Origin: Mortierella sp. BCC40632
Lineage: Eukaryota; Mortierellomycota; Mortierellomycetes; Mortierellales; Mortierellaceae
DNA length: 64,000 nucleotides
Reading direction: 5' to 3'
NCBI GenBank assembly: GCA_011634665.1
Contig: WAEK01000018.1
Location: forward strand, 659,501 to 723,500
Part shown: in pieces, positions 1 to 8,792 of the stretch
Position numbering within the stretch: position 1 is the first letter of the stretch
How the letters are laid out: every line of letters begins with the position of its first letter
The notes under the pieces: generated by a model
The model's input: only the letters and a program-made list of their open reading frames with translations
Told to the model about the DNA's origin: nothing
The model's database searches: none
Made by a program: the position numbers and the translations under genes

Positions 1-639
1 TACAAACCTACCGTTTTCTTCTTTCCCACTGCCCACGCTCCTGGGCCTCTCTTCTCCTCTTTCTATCTCTTTCTCTCTCTTGCTCTCGATATCACGCGTC
101 CCAGTTGAAGAGTCCGGGCGAGGAAATAGGAAGGTCAAAAAAAAAAAAAAAAGCCAGCACAGAGAGCATCCATAGACTTGCACACGATGACAGAGGCGGG
201 CAAGTGTGCTCGTGCGTGCACATTTAACGTGTTTATGCGCGTGTGCAGCCAAGACGAAAAAGAAGAAGAAGAAGAAGAAAAAAAAAAAAAGAGTGGGCAA
301 GGCCTGGCAGACGATCTCCTTGGCCGCATTGCTCGTGCTCCCGGCCGTTGCCTGTCCTGCCAAAACTCTTTCACACTCCCTCTTCGTTTTCGTACCCTCG
401 ATACTCTATCGCGTCAATCTTTCCCTTCCCGTCCCTTTCCGTCCCTTAGAAAACCTTCAGTTTCTTCTCTTTTTTGCGTACAGCAACACATGCAGACTCG
501 GCGCTTGAGCCTTTCCTTTTTTCGTATTGTTTATTCCACGAATGAACGAGCTTGCCAACTCTAACTATCTTTTCTTTTCCTTTTTTTTTTCTCTCCCTTG
601 TCTGGTTACCCTTTTTTTTTTTTTTTTTTTTGCCAACAG
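1..639 (+). other. 5' region of the carrier gene; first exon not resolved
   Basis: CT-rich and T-rich leader-like DNA with A and T homopolymers near 138, 280 and 612-631. The carrier reading frame is already open when it enters the exon starting near 640, after a T tract and a CAG acceptor, so at least one short coding exon with the start codon should lie here. An ATG at 542 opens a frame that reads into the carrier frame only through Phe/Leu-rich sequence that looks like intron, so I did not choose it. No other gene is seen. Confidence 0.4.
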
Positions 640-1453
640 AGAGTCAGACCAACTAAAGCATACTATTGCAGGCGCAGGCGCAGGACTGGTCACCTCCGTG
701 GTGACTTGTCCACTTGATGTTGTAAAGACCAGATTGCAGAACCAAGGCATAGTTGATCCAAAGAGGAAATCGTACAAAGGAACAGCAGGTCAGAGCCACA
801 ATCATATCATTATTTCAATTCGCACTGCGCTCTTTGGCCCCCACTCGCTGTCTAGGAATTTAACGGTTATTCTCTCCTGAATGTGCGTGGTTGGGTTTCT
901 TCTAGGGACTTTGACAAGGATCTGGTCAGAAGAGGGTATCCGAGGACTATACAGAGGTCTAGGACCGACAATTTTCGGCTACCTGCCTACCTGGGCCATC
1001 TATTTTACAGCATATGATTATTTCAAGGACCTTGTTGCGCGGCAGACTGGTACGTGAGTCTGGAGCGATGCGCAATTGAGCAGTGATCATTCGTCACGAA
1101 CTCTTTATCAGACCAAACTCTTGAGCTACTGCGGAAAGAGAGAAAGAGGGGACGACACTGACGCCATCTGAACACGTACGCCCACATGTTTTCCTTTTAG
1201 GTCATAATGAATCAAACTTGTTTGTGTACATTGTTGCCGCCATGTCAGCAGGAGCCACGAGCACCACCATGACGAACCCATTGTGGGTTATCAAGACTCG
1301 CTTTATGGTAGGGTCTTAGGCTTTTATATCTATATATTTATTTATTTATTGAACGCAGACGGAAGCATCAAGGACTAGCAACGCTTCGGAATTGTGCAAC
1401 GTTCTGACAGGACTAACCTAACGATCTATTTGCATTCCATCCTTTCACATACT

Positions 1454-1495
<42 letters not shown>

Positions 1496-2189
1496 GCACA
1501 TTAGACCCAAAATGATCATACCCCATACAAATATAACAACACTCTCCATGCATTCGCTACAATCTACAAGACTGAAGGTCTCCGCGGATTCTATAAAGGA
1601 CTTGGATCATCTCTGATGGGTATCAGTCACGTAGCCCTACAGTTTCCACTCTATGAAAAATTGAGGCAATGGCTCAGTAAGTCACAATCCAATGATTCTT
1701 TAGTTCTTGGGTGCTTTATTACTATGTGTCCCTGGATCACCAAACGATGATCATGTTTCTCACCTGATGCTTTTTATTCCTTTAATGAATTCAGAGTCGA
1801 CAGACTCTGACCAGGTGAGTAGTACCAATATCCTCATTGCCTCGTCTACATCCAAGATGGCAGCCAGTATAGCCACTTATCCACATGAGGTGAGTCTGAA
1901 TTTATTTTAAGGAGTTATGGCCATTCTATCGAAAAAAGAAAACTCATCTTTGATATGCTCTTAAACTCTATAGGTCATCCGAACTCGACTTCAGAATCAG
2001 TCAACACACCCACCAAAGTATCGTGGCATCATCCATGCCTGCAGATTGATTTATCAAGAAGAGGGAATTCGAGCGTTCTACAAGGGCATGCCTACGAATC
2101 TTCTTAGGACAGTTCCAGCGAGTGCACTCACCATCCTGACTTATGAACTGATTGTTGGAAGACTTAATGAGATTGCAAAACCAGAATAG
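640..2189 (+). CDS. YIA6: Mitochondrial NAD+ carrier (Yia6/Ndt1-like, SLC25 family)
   Basis: Inner-membrane carrier of the SLC25 family, most likely importing NAD+ into the mitochondrion. Coding exons: 640-788, 906-1049, 1201-1307, 1505-1676, 1795-1889, 1974-2189; all phases agree and the stop is TAG at 2187. The three-fold carrier repeat is visible through its signatures PLDVVKTRLQ, PLWVIKTRFM and PHEVIRTRLQ, each followed by matrix-helix sequence such as EEGIRGLYRGLGP and EEGIRAFYKGMP. The middle NPLWV motif places it in the nucleotide/folate branch, and YPHE in the third repeat favours yeast Yia6/Yea6 over the folate/FAD carrier, which has YPYQ. The N-terminal exon is missing from this model. 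A T tract of about 100 nt begins a few bases after the stop. The family is certain; the substrate is inferred. Confidence 0.85.
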
Positions 2190-2195
2190 ACCCCC

Positions 2196-2303
<108 letters not shown>

Positions 2304-3075
2304 CTGCCTTGAATGGTCACTCTGAACAGAATAGGACAACCTGCCCCTGACTGATTGCCTTGCTCTACTGTCCTGGTGAGTGAGACGCAAACTGGTCCCA
2401 GTCTAACTCGAATTTGTGTAATCCTTTGCAAGAGAATGCGAATAAACAGGCCCTGATCTGCCCAGCGAACTGCAGAGAGCCATGATTTTGCTTGTATGGA
2501 GGAACATTGTGGGTTCAAAATATCCTCAGGCTGATGATTCTTGGTAATGAAACACATTGGGTGATAGGTCAAATTAGGACAGGTGTTTTGCCCAGCGTAC
2601 ATGTTGATCACAATGTTGTCAGGATAGAGCAAGTTGTTGTGATACTCGAGTCGGTGACCCTGGCTAAAGAAGAAACTGGCGGTCCCTTTTTCTTTCCAAC
2701 CCTCACGCGACTTGAAGAATCGAGTCTTCAGTCAGGAACAAAAAGGAGAGAAAAGAGTTGGAGAGAAGAGAGCGACGCCACCAAATTGCTGAGGCAACAG
2801 CAGTCCAACCAGCCCAAATTACTGATTCACACACAATAAAAGAAAAAAAAAAAAACCATTGCCTCGCGCTCAAAGAACAAAAGATTGTCTTCATCTAAAC
2901 AGCTCCTTCTGTCACCACCACCAGTCGCAGACACTGACATTTTCTCAGCCAGCCATCAGGAAAAAAAAAACTGAAAAAAGGATATTGACCACCCTGTAGC
3001 ACAAGCTTCGCTCCATCTCTAATCAGCTCCCCCTTTCTAACAAATAATACCAGACACGAACACGGACACGGACCA
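2304..3075 (-). pseudogene. Possible exon fragment or retrocopy ending in poly(A)
   Basis: On the minus strand an open frame runs from about 2720, after an AG that could be an acceptor, to the poly(A) tract. Its first part has gene-like codon use and reads SQGHRLEYHNNLLYPDNIV, followed by stretches such as AGQNTCPNLTYHPMCF. I do not recognise the family. The tail just before the poly(A) looks like untranslated sequence that is open by chance. A frame with a hydrophobic start at 2894 lies upstream but is not clearly joined to it. It may be a fragment of a lost gene, the 3' end of a retroposed mRNA, or an unrecognised minus-strand gene. The remaining bases up to 3075 look like the leader of PSF1. 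Confidence 0.25.
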
Positions 3076-4161
3076 ATGTACGGCGACGAAGCATCCAAGT
3101 TGGCACGAGAGACAAAACGAACCGTGGATCATTTCCCACCCTATAATGATCCGCTCGTCCGGTCCATTACCCGAGAGATCCGTCATCTACACGAAACATG
3201 TCAGAATCTGATTCGCGAATACACTCTTCAAAAACAAGAGGTCGAGACCGAGATTGAACGACAGTGGCAACTTTCACAGTCCGGGACCGAAGTCGACTCC
3301 AGGACAGGAGGAACTCACCTTCGAGCAGAGGTCACCTCAGGAGCAACAACCTCATCTTCATTGGACCTCCACTTGAGTACAGTTGAAATGTCGGAACAAC
3401 CCCTTTCGTCCAACTCCTCCAATGCTACTCGTGTCCCTTCCTTGTCCCCCGCCGTTGTCGCTGCCGTCGCCGCTGTCTTTCCTTCTTCTTCTTCTACCTC
3501 ACAAAGCAATCTTCATTCCTCCATACCACTCTCAGGAAATATTCAAGTATTGAAACAACGGGCTCTCGAACCCCTGTCCAAAGTCTTTTGGACCAAATAC
3601 CATGTTCACTATACACCTCTTCAACGCAATAAGCGAATCCTAATGGCCTATCATCATCAACGGCTCGAAAAGATCAAGGAACTTTCTTGGACCCTGAATA
3701 CATTCCCCATCTCGGACGTCTCCTCCGTGACAACCGGTTCCAGTTCCTATTCGATTACCAACCCTCATAATGCACAGACTAGGGGAACTGGTTCATCGAG
3801 TCTTTCTACCTCCACAACTTCTGCTCTCTCGGTTCCGACCTCGACAACAACCAACTGGAGTGCATTGTTGAGTCCTGATGAATTGAGTTTTGTTCAAGAG
3901 TATGAACGGATTCGGAATCAATATACGAATTCAGCTCAACTGTCCGAGATTGATTTGGCAGGGATTGGGATGATCACTCCTCCCAAGGAAGTGTTTATCA
4001 CAGTACGTGTCCTTCGGGATTGTGGTGATATTGTGACAGAAAGTGGTGCAGTCCTGTCCTTGAAACGGAATTCGGAACATTTCGTGAAACGAGGTGATGT
4101 CGAACGTTTGATTGCTCAGGGCTACTTGTTGCATGTAAAAAAAAAAAAAAAAAAAAAATAG
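3076..4161 (+). CDS. PSF1: GINS complex subunit Psf1
   Basis: Psf1 is one of four subunits of GINS, the ring that joins Cdc45 and Mcm2-7 in the replicative CMG helicase. The gene is one uninterrupted exon of 361 codons. The N-terminus MYGDEASKLARETKRT matches the fungal Psf1 start. The core helix continues near residues 165-215 (LQRNKRILMAYHHQRLEKI), and the C-terminal B domain covers about 300-352, with RDCGDIVTESG followed by LKRNSEHFVKRGDVERLI. The family is usually about 200 residues; the extra length comes from Ser/Thr-rich insertions at about 75-160 and 215-255. The frame then enters a genomic run of 22 A, adding seven lysines before TAG at 4159. A GTAATAAAA element follows the stop at about 4181 and may serve polyadenylation. 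Confidence 0.93.
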   Translation: MYGDEASKLARETKRTVDHFPPYNDPLVRSITREIRHLHETCQNLIREYTLQKQEVETEIERQWQLSQSGTEVDSRTGGTHLRAEVTSGATTSSSLDLHLSTVEMSEQPLSSNSSNATRVPSLSPAVVAAVAAVFPSSSSTSQSNLHSSIPLSGNIQVLKQRALEPLSKVFWTKYHVHYTPLQRNKRILMAYHHQRLEKIKELSWTLNTFPISDVSSVTTGSSSYSITNPHNAQTRGTGSSSLSTSTTSALSVPTSTTTNWSALLSPDELSFVQEYERIRNQYTNSAQLSEIDLAGIGMITPPKEVFITVRVLRDCGDIVTESGAVLSLKRNSEHFVKRGDVERLIAQGYLLHVKKKKKKK

Positions 4162-4654
4162 AGAGGGAGAGGGAGAGAGTTGTAATAAAAAACGATTTTG
4201 CTAGATCAAGACCGGTTCAATAGATAAGAGAACAACAAGAATGAAAGAGAGAAAGAAAGAGAGTAACGATTGCCATGCTTTTATTATGCCTCATGGGCGA
4301 AAGATGTTGGCAGCTTTTGTACAAGTCTGTGGCCCAAGTTTTGGGTGTAGTGGATTGTTTTTTGTTTTTTTGTTTGGCATGTAAAAATTACAAAGTATTC
4401 TCTGGTGCAAGGCGTCGCTAGAAAGTTAAATAGTCAAGTATCCAAGTAAACACACCTGACCCTTCCCCCCCCCCCCTCCCTCTTCCTATTGAATCGCCTC
4501 CCAGAGTGCTGTTCTCCATATCTCCTAGAAACTGATCTCGAATATTGACCTTCCTTTTTTTCTTTTCTTTTCTTTTCTTTTATGCCCTCGATAAAGTCGA
4601 GGAGAGAGAGGACGGAGAAAAAGAGAGAGACAGAGAGACAGAGAGAAAAGTGTG
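4162..4654. other. Convergent 3' intergenic region
   Basis: Lies between the ends of PSF1 (+) and the SANT gene (-), so it should hold both 3' UTRs. It contains GA-rich sequence, a C run near 4467 and TTTTC repeats near 4558-4580. No open frame here looks like a gene. Confidence 0.6.
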
Positions 4655-5435
4655 TCAGCAGGCATCGAGGCGAATTCGCTTTCCATTTGGTTGATCCTCA
4701 ATAATTTCCTCCGCCTGATCATCTTCATCCTGCTCTGTCTTTGGTGACTCGGAGCTTTCCAACTAGGGATAGGAAAGAACAAATAATAATAATAATAAAG
4801 TCAAGGACCAAGATCGGTTGCTTTGTTAGAGACTTACGATGCAGAAAAAAAAAAAATGAATTTCACAAGCAATATCCCAAATCCTCTTACCTCAAACCGT
4901 TTTCCTGCTTTCCGAAGCATAGCAATCTGACGTTGAACATTCTTGAGCTCCAACTCCAGGCGAACTTTTTCTGACCGCTTTGCTTCCAGCACTAAAGTGT
5001 ATCAAAAGATTTCATCTTGTCAATATTTCATCCTACAATGGATAGCACATCCGTCCTCCCTGTATATATATATATACATATAAGAAGGTTCAATGCCCTT
5101 TCTCCTCTCTTTGCATTCCTGTCCAGGATGGTTTGAAAAAGACTTACAAAGTTGAGGCTATTCCAAAGAGTGGGAAAAGACAAAAAGAACCATTGCAGAA
5201 TTAGTCAGGTTTTCTAGATCGAGAAAAAAAAAAAAAGGAGACCATCCAGATGCAAAGCATATTGACAGGAGAAACCTACATCCTCGGGCATGGGCAATTC
5301 AATGACTCTCCACTCTTCCTCTTGCAACTCGTATCTAACCGCAGAAGGAAAAGTGGGAAAATTAGAAAAGCCGAAAGACGTACAATCTCAAGACTAGACT
5401 TGCAAAAAAAAGAGGAAAGAAAAAAAAAGCCGCTC

Positions 5436-5501
<66 letters not shown>

Positions 5502-6218
5502 TTACTGCTCCTTGTTCTCTGCAATACGACGACGGATCTCTTCCCGAGAAAGCTTTGCGCCCGTGTTGACAATGCATCCGTTCTTGCGTCGGATATGTTC
5601 GCCCTGGATCAAGGAATTCTTTTGTCCAATGACTCTTGGGTCAATATGCAATCCTGCAAACTCTGTTGATGGCGAGTGCGATGAGTTAGTCAATATAAAA
5701 GTGTGAGCCGGACGCTCGTATTCCGTCTCTCTTTTCACTTTTTTTTTTTTTTTGGGTGCTGGCGAATGGGCGAGTGAATGTAATGAGAGAACGAACCTGC
5801 TGTACTCTGTTGTCCGAGCATACGCTGAGTCTGAAGGTTCATTTGAGCATTGGTCTTTCCGACCAAGCAGTTGGATTCAATGATCTTGGACCAATTGCCA
5901 ATGCCAAACTTCATCAACGCCTTTCTCAAGATCTCGGCCTCGTTAATGCTCCAACCTAAGAAGACCATCCCAGAGGTGTCAGACAAGAAAGAAAAGAAAA
6001 GACATTCACCACCAGAATGGAATGAGTACACATGGTCCTCCAATAAAAAAAAAAAACACGACTCCTAGAGTGATGGAGATGGAAGAGACAAATGCTAAAG
6101 GCATTCCCAGCAGAGGGTCGGCTGTACCTGGAGCAACGGTGTAGTTCCAGAGTGAGGCCGAGTCATTGGAGCGCAGAATGTTGCGCGCACCGGCGGTCAT
6201 GGAGCGTGGTGTCGACAT
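4655..6218 (-). CDS. SANT/Myb-like domain protein
   Basis: Probable nuclear protein with one SANT/Myb-like repeat; exact function unknown. Exons on the minus strand: 6218-6128, 5955-5797, 5662-5506, 5334-5280, 5157-5148, 4991-4891, 4762-4655. They sum to 681 nt (226 residues) with every phase agreeing. Residues about 30-85 carry the SANT pattern with spaced tryptophans, WSINEAEILRKALMKFGIGNW, continued by VGKTNAQMNLQTQRMLGQQS. A conserved-looking block follows with KRKN-type basic sequence (IRRKNGCIVNTG) and REEIRRRIAENKEQ, then a coiled coil (about 160-190) and an acidic tail ending RIRLDAC. The fifth exon is only 10 nt. Intron 3 contains a CT/GA tract of about 60 nt. I do not recognise an orthologue by name. 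Confidence 0.8.
5440..5499. repeat. (GA)n microsatellite in an intron
   Basis: About 30 GA units inside the third intron of the SANT gene, just past the donor at 5505. In the transcript it reads as a CU tract. Confidence 0.95.
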
Positions 6219-7006
6219 GTTGTTGGTAGTGTATTCCTTCTCTGCTTCTCTGTCCCGGAGTGAGTGTTGGAGAAAATAGCTTCTTCTTCTTCTTCTTCTT
6301 CTTGGAGGTATATTAGAGTAGGAAGGAGAAGGTGAGCTGAAGTAGTGGGTGGAATTGGGTCACAAAAAGTGCTGTGGAGGCGTAGGACGGACACCTTTTT
6401 GCTCTGGCGCGTCCAGAGGGTCCCTTTTGTTAGAAAAACCAAACTCAGGTACACACAAAGCCACCAGGAAAGAGAAGGGACTTTTTTTTTTAATTTTGCT
6501 TTTTTAGGTGTTTGGACGCTGACTGTCTTGTTCACTCTTTGAACCCCAATCTGCACACCGCTATCTCTTCTACACAGAGGTACTGGAGACCATTGAGGGG
6601 AACAGTTAACCAACAGTCAAGAGAAATCGCTCTTTCTTAGCTAGTACAATCAGAGTCACTCTAAAAGTATACTGGAGATTACTCCCGGTAGCCTAACTGG
6701 GCTTTTACCTGTTAGGAGAATATCTTTCTGGAGTGTTAATCCTTTTTCTTCAGAGTCTCTGATCTTCAATTTTTTTTTTTTTTTTTTGAGCGCGCGATTA
6801 AAGTCAACAAGCGTGTTATCTTGATCCTTCGTTTGTCCTTCTCCAAAACTAGCCACTAGTTACGTTGAGCAACCAGTCATGGTATCCCATAATGCAGGAA
6901 GGCGATTAGGTTCTTTAGCTCTATAAAAAAAAAAAAAGGAGCAAGGACAAGCTACAGACCAGCTATTTGATGTTAAAGCACTAATACTCCATTGGTCGAT
7001 CGACCT
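6219..7006. other. Intergenic region between SANT gene and secreted-protein gene
   Basis: Holds the upstream region of the minus-strand SANT gene, with a CTT repeat near 6283-6303 and A/T runs near 6481, 6771 and 6925, and the 3' side of the minus-strand secreted protein gene. The short open frames have no protein-like composition and I see no gene. Confidence 0.5.
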
Positions 7007-7336
7007 CTAGAGATCGGGCATGCAATCAGTATCAATCCTTTGGCGGGCCATATACAGTTGAGGTCCAGGGTGTCGGCGGACTTGAGCCGTAGCCCCATGG
7101 CTACGACAGCAGTCTGCGACTTTGTTGATATAACTACCATAGAGCAGCTCGCACTCTTTGCTCCACTCATTGAAATTGCCTGTACTAGGGCCATGGTCTA
7201 CGTTACAGCAATCTTTGGTCGTCTGGTACCAAACCTTGCCATCATCAGGACCAGTGCACCAAACTTCACCTCTGTCTGCTTTCACAGCAACGAAGGATGC
7301 TGTCAATACGAACAGGGACAGAAGGCGGCACAACAT
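7007..7336 (-). CDS. Small secreted cysteine-rich protein
   Basis: Predicted 109-residue secreted protein of unknown role. I start at the ATG at 7336, not at the upstream ATG of the same frame (7513), because 7336 opens directly with a signal peptide: MLCRLLSLFVLTASFVAVKA, probably cleaved near residue 20. The mature part of about 89 residues has seven cysteines including two CC pairs (TKDCCNVD and VADCCRSH), ending DTDCMPDL with stop TAG at 7007. Single-exon, small and Cys-rich fits fungal secreted effector-like or antimicrobial-like proteins, but no family is recognised. An odd cysteine count leaves one thiol unpaired unless the protein dimerises. It is the nearest gene to the giant inverted repeat. 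Confidence 0.65.
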   Translation of the reverse strand: MLCRLLSLFVLTASFVAVKADRGEVWCTGPDDGKVWYQTTKDCCNVDHGPSTGNFNEWSKECELLYGSYINKVADCCRSHGATAQVRRHPGPQLYMARQRIDTDCMPDL

Positions 7337-8119
7337 TGTATCTGAACTTGAGAAAGAGTCTTGTGCTTTGTAATCCAGAGGGTGATGAAATGAGAAGATA
7401 GAGTGGGATGAATACCAATGTTGGAAGCTGTATCCTTTCAGATTTTCTGACAAGTGGCCATACCTAAGGAGGCAGTAGTGATTATGCTTGTGGTAGAACT
7501 TGGGGTGAGTCAAAAGACTTGAACGCTGGATCAGATGTGTGTTGAGTGAAGGGCAATTGGGAAGTGCGACATCCTTTTAAATATAAAGTCTTTTTTGTTA
7601 CCTGGTGATGACTTAAAGCGATACTGAATCGAGATCAAAGATCAGTGGAACCCTACTCTCAGATACTATGCGTCCTCGTATCGCCCTGTCTTCAGATGTT
7701 ATGCATCCTTCCTTTCACCTTTCCAGGGGTTAATGTAATAGCATCAGATGATCATTAACACTTTGATCTAAGCCCATTGTTGCCCGCATCCTCCCCCCTT
7801 GCTTCGTCCTCATCCCTTCCCTTACCTCGCCCTCTTCCCTTCCACCTTGCTCCGCCCTCATCCCTTCGCTTGCTCTACCTCCACCTTCTCCCTCGAATCT
7901 TCATCATCCTCCTCCTTGCTTTTTGATAGTGGCATACAAGACTAAGGCATTAGTGCATTGCAACAAGCATAGGATAGCCAATCTCCAGAGTTACCCCTAT
8001 TTTGCCAGATTCCATTAGGTAACACATAAACCTCGTCCGCCAATTCTCCTCTAGGGAGGAGACATCAAAGGATCAAAAAAGTAATGTCGCTTTGGACACT
8101 TGGCTGCCACAAGCCAGTT

Positions 8120-8123
<4 letters not shown>
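7337..8123. other. Intergenic region flanking the inverted repeat
   Basis: Upstream DNA of the secreted protein gene, including an AT-rich TATA-like stretch near 7577-7590, then pyrimidine-rich imperfect repeats of TCCCTT-type units at about 7790-7900. No gene is visible. The large inverted repeat starts at its right edge. Confidence 0.5.
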
Positions 8124-8155
<32 letters not shown>

Positions 8156-8435
8156 CACATGTAACATATGGATCACAAGTAGTTAACACGCGTTTCTTCC
8201 TTGTGCTGTGCTTTCTCAACATCTCAGAGTGTATTCTTGGAGAGAGTAAAAGAGTCGCGTCGCATGAGATCTCCTGTGGAGAAGGGTCAGATCGACCCTC
8301 GACTCGAGGTGGGAGTGGTAGTCTATGTTCTCTATTTATTAAAGATCCTAATGGAGTCTATGACTTTCGTGGTCAAGATCGAGGTCCCAAAGTGGGAACG
8401 TGTATTAAAGGTGCCTATCCAAGTCCGTGCCAGCG

Positions 8436-8545
8436 TCGATGCTTGTGTTGATATCCATGCCTGTGCTATGCCTGTGCTATACCTGTGCTCATTTCCGTGC
8501 CCGTGTCTGTGCCCATGTTCGCACCCATGCCCATGCCCATTCCTG
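8436..8545. repeat. Degenerate hexamer repeat in left arm
   Basis: Imperfect 6-bp units of the type CCCATG/CCTGTG. On the minus strand the units read GGGCAT/GGGCAC and give a Gly/His-rich translation, which is low complexity and not a gene. The mirrored copy lies at about 13213-13322. Confidence 0.75.
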
Positions 8546-8632
8546 AACCTCTTTCCATATTTCTGACTCGCATTACTGAACAGCGACCCTGAGCCAATAC
8601 TTACGATCGATGCTTTGCTCATATGGAAAGAT

Positions 8633-8792
8633 TCTCTCTTCTTCTCTTCTTCTCTTCTTCTCTTCTTCTCTTCTTCTCTTCTTCTCTTCTTCTCTTCTTC
8701 TCTTCTTCTCTTCTTCTCTTCTTCTCTTCTTCTCTTCTTCTCTTCTTCTCTTCTTCTCTTCTTCTCTTCTTCTCTTCTTCTCTTCTCTTCTT
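8633..8792. repeat. 8-bp tandem repeat (CTTCTCTT)n in left arm
   Basis: About 19 head-to-tail copies of an 8-bp pyrimidine unit. It creates long spurious frames rich in Leu/Phe/Ser on the + strand and Arg/Glu/Lys on the - strand. The mirrored block at 12966-13127 has nearly the same length and one variant unit near 13045. Confidence 0.95.

Noticed and set aside
7337..7513. Upstream start for the secreted Cys-rich protein at 7513
   Set aside because: It would bury the signal peptide 59 residues inside the protein.
8633..8792. CRISPR-like array
   Set aside because: Units are contiguous 8-bp repeats without spacers, in a eukaryotic genome.
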